From Anaerolineae bacterium (GTDB lineage: Bacteria > Chloroflexota > Anaerolineae > B4-G1 > SLSP01), in NCBI GenBank assembly GCA_016931185.1, contig JAFGFI010000206.1, positions 1-64,000 of the forward strand: DNA of 64,000 nt. The letters are read 5' to 3'. The position numbers were made by a program, and so were the translations under genes. Position 1 is the stretch's first letter; every line of letters begins with the position of its first letter. Positions 34,256 through 42,335 of the stretch are shown one piece after another. The notes under the pieces were generated by a model. That model was not told where the DNA came from, did no database searches, and worked only from the letters and a program-made list of their open reading frames with translations.

Positions 34256-35800
34256 ATGAAACTTGGTGAACTCAGAATTAAAGACTACTTGGAGAAGACG
34301 AAAGGTGAGGTCAGCGGTACGCTCTTTTCCGATGGCAAAGACCGCTACTATACCGCTACTTACACCTGGCAAGCAACGCCGGATGGGTTACTGCACGTTT
34401 CGCGCCAGGGCAGCGCGAACACGGTTACCCTGCCCCAAGTCATTGAGTTAGACGAGAGCCTGGTCGCCTTCTTTGGCTTATACAGCGGCGATGGAGCCAA
34501 GGGCAGCGAGCACGCTAACAACCCCGGTCTACTGCATCCCAATATCTCCTGCTCACAGCGGGAGCCAAATCTGATCCGCTTTGCCGTGCGCCATTTTAAG
34601 CGTATCTTGCCGCAGGCTAGGTTCACTTACTCCCTCGGTGAAGATAGCGCCTACTTTATGGCCGGGGCTGGTTTAGAAGCGCTGGCAGCCTACTACGCGG
34701 GCGCGATGCCTATGACCCCGCCATTGGAGCAAGTGCGCCCCAAGTTGAGCAACGCGGATCGCCGTTACTTAGAAGAGCCACGGCGGCGGCAAAAAGAACC
34801 GGACGTGGACCTGGCCTTTTACTATCAGCATAAAGATGCGATGCAGGCCATCCTCACCGAACAGAAGCAGCAGTATATCTCAACCTCCGGCATTGATCTC
34901 TCACCCAACGACCGCGTGACAGCCTCTCTGCGACGGCCCTATAAAAAGGGAGCGCGCGAGCCGGGCGGGTCCAGTCGCTCCGATGAAACTCACGTGGGCG
35001 GCGTCGCTGGCGTTGGGGAACTCTTCTTAAAGATGCTCCACGAGCTTGAGAACTCCATCCTGGAAGATCGCCGCACATCTGCGCAAGGTCTGGTTGTGTG
35101 GGAGCATACGCCCTCACAGATCGGGCAGGAACTCGATATCAAAGATTTCTTCGAGCAGCACCCTTACGGCGCGCTGAATGGCGAACGGCCTGAGTTGACT
35201 AGCAAAGGGCCGTCGCGTCTGCAAGGTCGTTGGCCCAGATCGAAAGTTATCACGCTCAAACCCACCCTACGTCTTGATCCGTTGTGGTGCTATACCGCCG
35301 GCCTCTACTTGGCCGAGGGTACAACCTCCAAGAAAAAGTTCTTTGAGATGTACCGTGAGCGCATTTCTGGGATGGCACTGGGTTTTACCTCTTCAGAAAA
35401 TACCAGCCTAGCGCTCACGCTGCGCGCGCTGCAACAGTTGTTCCCCAAAGAGGACTGTGTGGACGGCTGGAAGGTTAAGGTCGGTTCCCAATACTTCCCA
35501 GAGTTGGTCGTCATTGGCCTCAAAAACGCCGTGCCTATGCTGCGCGGTGGCAATAGCGGCGATGGCAAGTTACGCACGATGGAGATCTCCCTGGAAATCA
35601 AGGAATGGGCGTTGCACGTCGTGCCCGCGATGCGCGCTTACCAAGACAAGTTCTCCCACGTTGAACCAACCGGCGCGGGCGTGCCCCGGATCGACTTCTG
35701 GGCATCCAGCGCTCTGTGCAAGTGGTATTTCCCCCTGGTGATGGTCGCCACCTTCGGCGACTTCATCAAAGACCCCGTGAGTGAGTTTACCTGTGATTGA
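34256..35800 (+). CDS. Two-motif LAGLIDADG-like protein, putative nuclease of a restriction system
   Basis: From ATG 34256 the protein has 514 residues; ATG 34226 and TTG 34199 are possible but fall at or upstream of the predicted transcription start. It carries two LAGLIDADG-like motifs, LVAFFGLYSGDGA at 69-81 (acidic D79) and AGLYLAEGTT at about 348-357 (acidic E354). Both have the hydrophobic helix and closing acidic residue of homing endonucleases. The second is followed by a typical beta-strand run (SGMALGFTSSENTSLALTL). It is not inserted in another gene and shows no intein motifs. A DNA methyltransferase lies two genes downstream in one overlapping operon, so this may be the nuclease of a restriction-modification system. 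A transcriptional regulator with a LAGLIDADG fold is the main alternative. Confidence 0.7.
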   Translation: MKLGELRIKDYLEKTKGEVSGTLFSDGKDRYYTATYTWQATPDGLLHVSRQGSANTVTLPQVIELDESLVAFFGLYSGDGAKGSEHANNPGLLHPNISCSQREPNLIRFAVRHFKRILPQARFTYSLGEDSAYFMAGAGLEALAAYYAGAMPMTPPLEQVRPKLSNADRRYLEEPRRRQKEPDVDLAFYYQHKDAMQAILTEQKQQYISTSGIDLSPNDRVTASLRRPYKKGAREPGGSSRSDETHVGGVAGVGELFLKMLHELENSILEDRRTSAQGLVVWEHTPSQIGQELDIKDFFEQHPYGALNGERPELTSKGPSRLQGRWPRSKVITLKPTLRLDPLWCYTAGLYLAEGTTSKKKFFEMYRERISGMALGFTSSENTSLALTLRALQQLFPKEDCVDGWKVKVGSQYFPELVVIGLKNAVPMLRGGNSGDGKLRTMEISLEIKEWALHVVPAMRAYQDKFSHVEPTGAGVPRIDFWASSALCKWYFPLVMVATFGDFIKDPVSEFTCD

Positions 35801-36797
35801 ACATCTATTCTTGCCACAGATTGACCTGACTGCCCTTGAGCTAAAATCAGCACATCGTGCGTGGTTGCAAGAGTGGTTGCAATCCATCGAGCGTGATCTG
35901 GAAGACGGCAATATTGCCTCGTCGCTTTGTTTGCAGGGGATGATGGTCGAGATCGTCCTGTACGGCGAGCTGCACTATGATTGGCGCGCCCTCTTCGCGG
36001 CCTATCTCACCAACGAGGAGGGGAACCCGCTGGCCTACTCGGAGCGTTACGGTAAGCGACTCTATCGCTTTGGTGCACAGTGGAAACAAACACCCGTGTA
36101 CGCGGTGCATACTCGCTTTTGGGCCAACCGCGTCTACGATCCCGCCGCACCTGTTGACCTGCACTATGTACAACTCCTCGAAAGTTGGATTCAACCGAGC
36201 GGCTGGATTTACAACCGCGACGTGAGCTATATCCGCCTGCGCACGCGGATGAAGTCAGAATATACAATGTCCTTTGCGATGGGGATGGAGATACTGGCCG
36301 CCACTGGTGCGCTGGCCGCCCACACCCCCCGCTTCACCGCTACGGCCTCTAATGAACCTTTTATGCCCTACTTGAGCGCGGAGTATTTCCGGCTGCGCGC
36401 GTTGGAGCAATTGGATAAGGCACACCTGGTCCCCAATGGCATCCCTGACGTACTCGAAATCTGCGCGGCGGGCAAAGGCTACTGTGATTTTGCCGTCAGC
36501 AACAAGGTAGACGACTATATAGGATCAGCCAAACGCATCGAGCGCGATGAGGCTGTACATTCGCCACTGGCCGTATTGCATGCGGCCTACCTGGCGCGCG
36601 TCTGCGATACAGCCACCCAGGAAGCCGTCAAGTCACGACTTGCGGACTTCCGGCAGCATCTTCAAGATCATCCGCTGGATATTCCCGCTTTTCGTATCCG
36701 TGATATAGCCCTTCTTTTTGGGACCGATATTTCGCCCCTGGAAGTCATCACGGCGGCGGCAATTGTCCAGGGATTAGCGGAGGGAGAACTGCAATGA
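35781..36797 (+). CDS. Protein of unknown function between LAGLIDADG and methyltransferase genes
   Basis: This 338-residue protein starts at GTG 35781 inside the end of the LAGLIDADG gene (20-bp overlap) and its stop overlaps the methyltransferase start (ATGA). I recognise no motif. It is soluble, rich in aromatic residues (GELHYDWRALFAAYL, WIQPSGWIYNRDVSYIRLRTRMKSEYTMSF) and ends in a helical region. Position suggests a specificity, nuclease-partner or helper subunit of the restriction-modification-like operon. GTG 35793 is a possible later start. Confidence 0.7.
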   Translation: MSLPVIEHLFLPQIDLTALELKSAHRAWLQEWLQSIERDLEDGNIASSLCLQGMMVEIVLYGELHYDWRALFAAYLTNEEGNPLAYSERYGKRLYRFGAQWKQTPVYAVHTRFWANRVYDPAAPVDLHYVQLLESWIQPSGWIYNRDVSYIRLRTRMKSEYTMSFAMGMEILAATGALAAHTPRFTATASNEPFMPYLSAEYFRLRALEQLDKAHLVPNGIPDVLEICAAGKGYCDFAVSNKVDDYIGSAKRIERDEAVHSPLAVLHAAYLARVCDTATQEAVKSRLADFRQHLQDHPLDIPAFRIRDIALLFGTDISPLEVITAAAIVQGLAEGELQ

Positions 36798-39544
36798 AGA
36801 CCATGCAGTTAAATCTCTTTGCCGAGTCCGTCTCAAGTGACGGCGCGCCCCGCGACGCTTCATCGCACATTCGCCTAAAGCGCAAATCCTACATTCAGCC
36901 CTTTGAGTGTGTACTGGCCCATGCTGAGTTGATGGGCTTGACACAGACCCAAGAGAACGGTATCTTCTCACACCTGGCCGAGGAACAAGCTGCGGTAGCA
37001 GTGGACCAGGCAGATGCCCTTAAGCTCAAACAGCGATTGGCTTATTGGGAGAAGATCAGTGCGAAGCAGGTACATATCACCGACCAGGTACGTTATGAGC
37101 TTTCGGATGACATCACCCTTGATATAGGAGACTTACTTGAGGGTAACCTGCTGCCGGAGCAGTTACCCAATCGCCGCAAGCTGCGCTATGGCCCGCACGA
37201 TCTGCATGAGTATCGCGGGAAATTCTTCCCCCAGCTCGTCAAATCGCTAATCAACGCGGCGGGGCTGGAAAAGGGAAGTATCGTCCTTGACCCCACCTGT
37301 GGCAGTGGGACGACCAACTGTGAGGCGCGCTCGATGGGGATGCAGACCCTCGGCCTGGACCTCAACCCCCTCTCGGTGCTGATCGCGCGCACAAAGTCCG
37401 CCATTTTAGATCTCACTCCTATCGAACTATTAGCAGAGGCCGACCGTGTCCGTACTCAAATCGCACAGAGGTGCGATCAAACACAGCCCTCCATCGCCAA
37501 TCTCACCGGACGGTGGGATGAGGTTGATCTGGACTATCTCAATCGTTGGTTTGATCCTAACGCACTGGCTGAGGTCACCTACTTGCTGGATGTGATCGAG
37601 GGGTGCGAACATCCGGTCTTGCTCTCCCTGCTGCGCGTCTGTCTGAGCAACGTCATCCGCCCGATCTCGTGGCAAAAGGAGAGCGACCTGCGCGTGCGCA
37701 AGGAGATCACGGAGTACGCCCCTGGCACAGCAGCGCAACTGTTCCAGGAAGAAGTCCAGCGCCAGGTCGAGAAGCTGCACCACTACCTCGCCCTGTTGGA
37801 ACCTGGGCAGCCCTTCCCGCCTTACACCATCCACGAGGGTGATGCCCGGCAGATCGATCAACAACTGGCCGAATGGGTGGGCAACTGCGATGTGTTGATC
37901 ACCTCGCCGCCCTACGCCACTGCGCTCCCCTATATTGACACCGATCGTCTGAGCCTTATCGCCTTGGGCCTACTCCCTCGCTCCGACCACCGGGATCGCG
38001 AATACCGGATGATCGGCAACCGCGAAATATTGGAATCGCAGCGACAGACCCTTTGGGATACTTACCAGGCCCGTCGCGATGAGCTTCCCGAAAGTGTCTG
38101 CACATTGATTGACGAGATCGCCGAAGTCTACCATACCGACACGGTGGGCTTCCGGCGCCGCAACCTGCCCGCGCTGCTTTCCCGCTATTATCTGGATATG
38201 CTGGATGCGATGAAGGCCGCGCGCCGGATGATGCGCCCCGACAGCATGGCCTTCTATGTGGTGGGCAACAACAGCACCCGCGTCCAGGGGAAGCGCGTGG
38301 TCATCCCCACCGACCGCTTCCTGTGGGAGATCGGCGGCAAGGCGGGCTGGCATCAGGAGAAGTTCATTGATATGGAACTGCTACCCTCGCGCGATATCTT
38401 CCGCAAAAACACCGGCACCAGCGAAAGCATCCTGGTCTTCCGCTCTACCGTTAAGCGCACCGCCATTTACGGCGTCCTCAGCGACGAGGGAAATGGCGTA
38501 CAAGATGAGGGATGGGACTTTCCTGACGCCGACACCCAACAGCACCTTCATTCATTGCACCCGTATCCGGCCCGCTTCATCCCCCAAATTCCCGCGAAGG
38601 CCATCACCACCTACACGAAGCCTGGCGACCGCGTACTCGATCCCTTCTGTGGCGGTGGCACGACACTCCTGGAGAGCATCCTCCTGGGCCGCCCGGCCAT
38701 CGGCGTGGATAACAACGCCGTGGCCTGCCTGGTCAGCCGCGCCAAGACTACGTCCTATACCTCCACCGACATCGCGCGCCTAAATGACTTTTTGGGCCAG
38801 GTCGCCTTGAATCAGATGGCGACTTCAGAAGCCGAGGTTTGGCTGCCAGCATACAAAAATCGTGACATCTGGTTCGCACCCGCCGCGCTGCAAGACCTGG
38901 GCCGCTTGCGCTATGCCATCAACCAACTGCCGGAGCCAGCGCAGGGCTTTGCCCTGGCTGTTTTCTCCTCGATCATTGTCCGTGCTTCGTACCAGGATAG
39001 TGACACGCGCTATACCAGGGTAGATAAGGTCTATGAGCCGGGCAGCGCGGTGCAGTGGTACCAGCAGAAACTCAGCGCAGCGATGGACGCCTTGCGGGAG
39101 ATCGTGAATGTTCCCAAAGCTGCTGCCGAGGTCCATCTCACCGATGGGCGCGACCTGCCCTTCCTTGAGGATGCCAGCATCGACTTTTTGGTGACCTCCC
39201 CCCCCTATCTCAACGCTTATGATTATCACAAATACCATCGCCACCGCCTGCACTGGATCGGCGGCGACGTGAAATTGGCGCGCAACTGGGAGATCGGCAA
39301 GCACGACGTCTTCACCCGCCCCAATGCCGATCCACAGCGCTACTTCGACAGTATGGCCGCGTGCTTCCGTGAGTGGGCGCGTGTCCTCCACCCCGGCGCG
39401 CGCCCTCATCGTCATCGGCGACGCCATCGTCGGCGGCCAGCCCGTGCCCGTGGCCGACCGCTTTGTGGAGATTTTCGCGGAGTTGGGGATGCCACTGGAG
39501 ACACGGTGGTTACGGAATTTGCAAACAACGAAGAAGTCGTTTAA
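36794..39544 (+). CDS. Double-domain DNA methyltransferase, C-terminus frameshifted
   Basis: The 916-residue product contains two complete methyltransferase cores. Core 1: HEYRGKFFPQ, motif I DPTCGSGTT at 166, and motif IV SPPY at 371-374. Core 2: HPYPARFIPQ, DPFCGGGTT at 616, SPPY at 802-805. SPPY suggests N4-cytosine or N6-adenine methylation. Two fused enzymes usually modify the two strands of an asymmetric site. After residue ~870 (VLHPGAR) the frame departs from family sequence: the continuation ALIVIGDAIVGG lies in the next frame at 39402-39596. One lost CG in the run at 39395-39403 explains this. Core motifs are intact, so the enzyme may remain active. Confidence 0.85.
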   Translation: MKTMQLNLFAESVSSDGAPRDASSHIRLKRKSYIQPFECVLAHAELMGLTQTQENGIFSHLAEEQAAVAVDQADALKLKQRLAYWEKISAKQVHITDQVRYELSDDITLDIGDLLEGNLLPEQLPNRRKLRYGPHDLHEYRGKFFPQLVKSLINAAGLEKGSIVLDPTCGSGTTNCEARSMGMQTLGLDLNPLSVLIARTKSAILDLTPIELLAEADRVRTQIAQRCDQTQPSIANLTGRWDEVDLDYLNRWFDPNALAEVTYLLDVIEGCEHPVLLSLLRVCLSNVIRPISWQKESDLRVRKEITEYAPGTAAQLFQEEVQRQVEKLHHYLALLEPGQPFPPYTIHEGDARQIDQQLAEWVGNCDVLITSPPYATALPYIDTDRLSLIALGLLPRSDHRDREYRMIGNREILESQRQTLWDTYQARRDELPESVCTLIDEIAEVYHTDTVGFRRRNLPALLSRYYLDMLDAMKAARRMMRPDSMAFYVVGNNSTRVQGKRVVIPTDRFLWEIGGKAGWHQEKFIDMELLPSRDIFRKNTGTSESILVFRSTVKRTAIYGVLSDEGNGVQDEGWDFPDADTQQHLHSLHPYPARFIPQIPAKAITTYTKPGDRVLDPFCGGGTTLLESILLGRPAIGVDNNAVACLVSRAKTTSYTSTDIARLNDFLGQVALNQMATSEAEVWLPAYKNRDIWFAPAALQDLGRLRYAINQLPEPAQGFALAVFSSIIVRASYQDSDTRYTRVDKVYEPGSAVQWYQQKLSAAMDALREIVNVPKAAAEVHLTDGRDLPFLEDASIDFLVTSPPYLNAYDYHKYHRHRLHWIGGDVKLARNWEIGKHDVFTRPNADPQRYFDSMAACFREWARVLHPGARPHRHRRRHRRRPARARGRPLCGDFRGVGDATGDTVVTEFANNEEVV

Positions 39545-39596
39545 TCAGCAGGCACGGATTCGGCAGGAGCATTTGTTGTTGTTTCAGAGGAGATAG
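39402..39596 (+). pseudogene. Displaced C-terminus of the methyltransferase
   Basis: In the frame one base later than the main ORF, this stretch reads ALIVIGDAIVGGQPVPVADR and continues to LRNLQTTKKSF and HLLLFQRR, the normal ending of such methyltransferases. The join falls within CCCCGGCGCGCGCCC, so a dinucleotide contraction is the simplest cause. Sequencing error remains possible. Confidence 0.75.
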
Positions 39597-39599
39597 GGT

Positions 39600-39758
39600 A
39601 TGAAACTACGTTTTAGCCTTCCATTCCAATTGACTGCTATTCATTGGCAAACCATTGAACATTACTTGCACGATGTAGAACATTTATCATCACAAGAATG
39701 GGCTACCCTTTTCGAAGCGATGGATATTTTACGTCCAGACAATGTGGCGTGTCATTGA
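39600..39758 (+). CDS. Small hypothetical protein after the methyltransferase
   Basis: The ATG at 39600 follows the displaced methyltransferase stop by a few bases and opens 52 codons (MKLRFSLPFQLTAIHWQTI, then HYLHDVEHLSSQEW). No family is recognised. The next small frame starts 17 bp before its stop. The two may be halves of one frameshifted gene. It is too short for firm support. Confidence 0.4.
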   Translation: MKLRFSLPFQLTAIHWQTIEHYLHDVEHLSSQEWATLFEAMDILRPDNVACH

Positions 39759-39912
39759 TGGCGATACTCTCCCCACAACACTACATAACGTGGAAACCAT
39801 ATTGCCCCATCCTGGAGCTGTGTCTATTGGGGGGCAAACCATCATTATTGTGGATTACAACATTTGGAGGGAAAAAATTCGTAAGTACCAACAGGAGATT
39901 GATCATGAATAA
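39742..39912 (+). CDS. Small hypothetical protein, possible partner of the next gene
   Basis: Fifty-six codons starting ATG 39742 (MWRVIDGDTLPTTLHNVE, later GGQTIIIVDYNIWREKI). No motif is recognised. Its stop overlaps the start of the following gene by 8 bp, typical of coupled pairs such as toxin-antitoxin modules, although neither protein matches a family that I know. It could also be the second half of a frameshifted gene beginning at 39600. Confidence 0.45.
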   Translation: MWRVIDGDTLPTTLHNVETILPHPGAVSIGGQTIIIVDYNIWREKIRKYQQEIDHE

Positions 39913-40210
39913 GACATTGGATACGCTCAGTGATGCGGAGTTCGAAGCGATGATTGAACAGCATATAACACAATCCGCGCAGTGGGAAGGCGATTTGCCC
40001 TTAGATACATTGCTAGAAACTTGGGAAGAGATCGAACGACGCAAAGCGCCGCTGCGGGTGCAGGTACGCTTGATTGATGGCGTCCTCACATTGGAGACCC
40101 CCCTCGAGAGTCCCTTGGCCGTGCGCGCGCCAGACACATTAGTATTAGAAGATGGCAGCGAACTGGTCGTTGAATTTGAACCCTCCCTACGCTCATTAGC
40201 CAACGTCTGA
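39905..40210 (+). CDS. Small acidic hypothetical protein
   Basis: The 101-residue protein begins MNKTLDTLSDAEFEAMIEQ at ATG 39905, with AGGAG ten bases upstream; a longer in-frame upstream extension (from 39698) would run through the small genes and is not accepted. The N-terminal half is helical and acidic, the C-terminal half looks like beta strands (VRLIDGVLTLETPLE, LVLEDGSELVVEFE). It could be the antitoxin-like member of the small-gene pair. No family is recognised. Confidence 0.6.
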   Translation: MNKTLDTLSDAEFEAMIEQHITQSAQWEGDLPLDTLLETWEEIERRKAPLRVQVRLIDGVLTLETPLESPLAVRAPDTLVLEDGSELVVEFEPSLRSLANV

Positions 40211-40253
40211 AATACAACATATTTTCTCAGTATGCTTCACATGTTACGACAAC

Positions 40254-40287
40254 AGGTGCATTGCACTTTGGAAAGTGCAACGCACCT
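40254..40287. other. 16-bp inverted repeat upstream of the restriction gene remnant
   Basis: AGGTGCATTGCACTTT (40254-40269) pairs with 40272-40287 with one mismatch and a GG loop. It has no T run, so it may be an operator, a regulatory RNA stem or a dispersed repeat. A strong RBS (GGAGGT at 40290-40295) follows. Confidence 0.6.
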
Positions 40288-40300
40288 ATGGAGGTAAGAC

Positions 40301-40684
40301 ATAGCCGCAGCTAAACACAAAACCCGCGATATGTCCCTCGACTTCGCTTTCTTCGTTCATCTACACAACTTCTACCGCGAGCAGCGGGGGACGATCCGCC
40401 GCCGCTACCGGGAACTGACGCGCCGGTTCTTGGACTACAACGATCCGGAGAACACGCACGCCTTCCTGCGCCAACCGCAGTTTGAGGCACTGGAAATGTA
40501 CGTCTTTCTCAAGGAATACCTCGACAACGCGCACCTGCACCAGGTCTTCCAGGCCTGGATGAACCGGGCGGGACGCTTTGAAGGACGGGGCGCGGTGCGG
40601 GGCGCAGGCCCTGAGATGGAAGCAGTACAACCCGCGCTCTTTGAACAGCCCACCGCAGCGGACTATGAGGCCTTCTGGTCTTCC
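40301..40684 (+). pseudogene. N-terminal remnant of a type III-like restriction endonuclease (Res)
   Basis: The frame reads AAKHKTRD-MSLDFAFFVHL and then NDPENTHAFLRQPQFEALEM, the conserved N-terminus of DEAD/DEAH helicase-nuclease (Res) subunits. The only ATG in frame is at 40331, 35 bp beyond the GGAGGT RBS; an ATA at 40301 sits at correct spacing, so the original start was probably lost or is ATA. After about 125 codons the IS3 element begins. The helicase motifs are missing. Confidence 0.75.
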
Positions 40685-40740
40685 CCCGCTTTAGTGGACA
40701 GGAAAATAAGGGTGTATACTAAGCAGAGGAGGCAAGCGAG

Positions 40741-41032
40741 ATGAGTAGTGAACGACGACAATACACCCCAGAATTTAAGCGGGAAGCGGTGCGCTTGAGT
40801 GAGAAGGGGGAAAAAAGCGCGGCGCAAATCGAGCGCGAGTTGGGGGTCACGCCCAAGCGTTTATACAAGTGGCGGGTGGAGTGAACATGGCTCGGCGGCG
40901 TTTCCCGGTCAGGGACAAGCGCACGCAGACGATGAAGTGGCCCAGGTGCGCCACGAACTGGCGCAGGTGCAACAAGAGCGGGATATCCTAAAAAAAGCCT
41001 TGGCCATTTTCTCCCGGAGTGCGCTGCCATGA
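40741..41032 (+). pseudogene. IS3 OrfA, frameshifted
   Basis: The first frame (MSSERRQYTPEFKREAVRL) encodes the helix-turn-helix but stops at 40882-40884 after KWRVE. The normal continuation (HGSAAFPGQGQ, later QQERDILKKALAIF leucine zipper) lies in the next frame to 41032. The break is at about 40880 and is not the usual OrfA-OrfB programmed site, so it is probably a mutation. Confidence 0.75.
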
Positions 41033-41898
41033 GATACGCGTTTATGCAACACCACGCAGCAGAATTTGAGGTCAGCGCGCTGTGTGCAGCCTTGGCAGTC
41101 TCACGCAGTGGCTACTATGCGTGGCTAACCCGCCCGGAGAGCGCACGACAGCGCGCGGATCAGGAGTTATTGGCTACCATCGCGGACCTGCACCGCCAGA
41201 GTCGGGGCACGTATGGCAGCCCCCGGATCCAGGCAGAATTGCACGCGCAGGGAAAAGCCTGTAGTCGGAAACGCGTCGCGCACTTGATGCAACGCGCGCC
41301 CCTGCAAGGCCGGCCGGAGCGTAAAGTCGTGCGCACCACGCCGGCCACGCCGGGAGCTACCAGCGTACCTGATTTGCTACAGCGTGATTTTAGCGCCACC
41401 GCGCCCAATCAGAAATGGGTGGCAGACATTACCTATATCCCGACCCAGGAAGGTTGGTTGTATCTGGCGGTGGTGATGGATCTCTTTTCGCGTCTGATCG
41501 TGGGTTGGGCCATGTTGCCCCAGATGACCGCCGACTTAGTACTGTTGGCGATCCAGATGGCTGTGCATCGCCGCCCGTTGCCCGCGGCGGCTACAGTCAT
41601 CCATCACTCCGATCACGGCAGTCAATATACCAGCAGCGTCGTGCAAGCGTTATTGGCACAGTATCATATCCAAGTCAGTATGGGCAGCACTGGCGACTGC
41701 TATGATAATACGGCGATGGAGAGCTTCTTCGCCACCTTGAAGCGCGAGTGTGTGCAGCGCCAGCCCTTTACCTCGCGCGCTATGGCCCGCACCGTCATCT
41801 TCGAGTTCATTGAGGTGTTCTACAATCGGCAGCGGCGCCATTCCACTTTGGGCTATCTTAGCCCCTGGGACTTTGAACAGTTGTATCAGCATACCTGA
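41029..41898 (+). CDS. IS3 OrfB transposase (DDE, rve domain)
   Basis: The 289-residue protein has the DDE catalytic set: D in KWVADITYIP, D in HHSDHGSQYTS, and E in ATLKRECVQRQ, with the later NRQRRHSTLGYLSPWDFE typical of IS3. It starts with an ATGA overlap on the OrfA stop. Full length, but functional transposition would require an intact OrfA from elsewhere. Confidence 0.93.
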   Translation: MRYAFMQHHAAEFEVSALCAALAVSRSGYYAWLTRPESARQRADQELLATIADLHRQSRGTYGSPRIQAELHAQGKACSRKRVAHLMQRAPLQGRPERKVVRTTPATPGATSVPDLLQRDFSATAPNQKWVADITYIPTQEGWLYLAVVMDLFSRLIVGWAMLPQMTADLVLLAIQMAVHRRPLPAAATVIHHSDHGSQYTSSVVQALLAQYHIQVSMGSTGDCYDNTAMESFFATLKRECVQRQPFTSRAMARTVIFEFIEVFYNRQRRHSTLGYLSPWDFEQLYQHT

Positions 41899-41926
41899 CC
41901 CTTATCTTAGTGTCCACCAAAGCGGG

Positions 41927-42305
41927 GCAACCTCAGTCTTCCGGTGCTTGCGCCGGGGCGCGCGCCCCTACCAACCTTCCAGAAGTTGCAACGGTTGGAG
42001 CAGTTGGGCATCTAATGAAGTAGACCTGGTCAAGGTGACCCCGGACGGTGCGCAGCTACTACCCGGACTTCCTGGTACAGAAGGCAGATGGGAGCTATGT
42101 CATCGTCGAGGTCAAGGGCGACAACCAGATTGACGCCCCGGTGGTGCTGGCGAAGAAGGCGTTCGCGGAACAGATGGCGGTGGCCAGTGGGATGATATAC
42201 GCGGTCATTCGGGGGAGCGACGCGAATCAGGGAAATTACGGGTATGTGTTGGAAGATGACTCGCTCAGGCCGGTGCAGTCGCTGTTGATGCGAGTTAAGC
42301 GTTAG
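41927..42305 (+). pseudogene. C-terminal remnant of the type III-like restriction endonuclease
   Basis: The frame at about 42048-42305 reads RSYYPDFLVQKADGSYVIVE and then VKGDNQIDAPVVLAKKAF, the PD-(E/D)xK-like C-terminal nuclease segment of Res subunits. The preceding DLVKVTPDG is in another frame, so a further 2-bp deletion lies near 42040. With the 40301-40684 remnant it brackets the IS; several hundred codons in between are absent. Confidence 0.72.
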
Positions 42306-42335
42306 CGTCAAGAAAATTCTTGCATGGAGAAAAAT

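Larger units (their letters stand above)
40685..41926 (+). mobile_element. IS3-family insertion sequence
   Basis: The element has imperfect terminal inverted repeats: 40685-40712 (CCCCGCTTTAGTGGACAGG...) against the reverse complement of 41899-41926 (CCCCGCTTTGGTGGACACT...), most bases matching. It contains OrfA (frameshifted) and a DDE transposase OrfB. It replaced the middle of the restriction gene; the two host-gene ends lie directly at each side. No clear target duplication is visible, consistent with deletion after insertion. Confidence 0.88.

Noticed and set aside
34256..35800. Intein or group I intron homing endonuclease
   Set aside because: The protein is a free-standing gene with its own promoter; no intein splice motifs and no split host gene flank it.
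39698..39904. N-terminal extension of the 101-residue protein
   Set aside because: The upstream part overlaps the small frames at 39600-39912, and ATG 39905 has a good AGGAG at normal distance.
40254..40287. Intrinsic terminator
   Set aside because: The stem is not followed by a T run on either strand, and a strong RBS lies directly after it.
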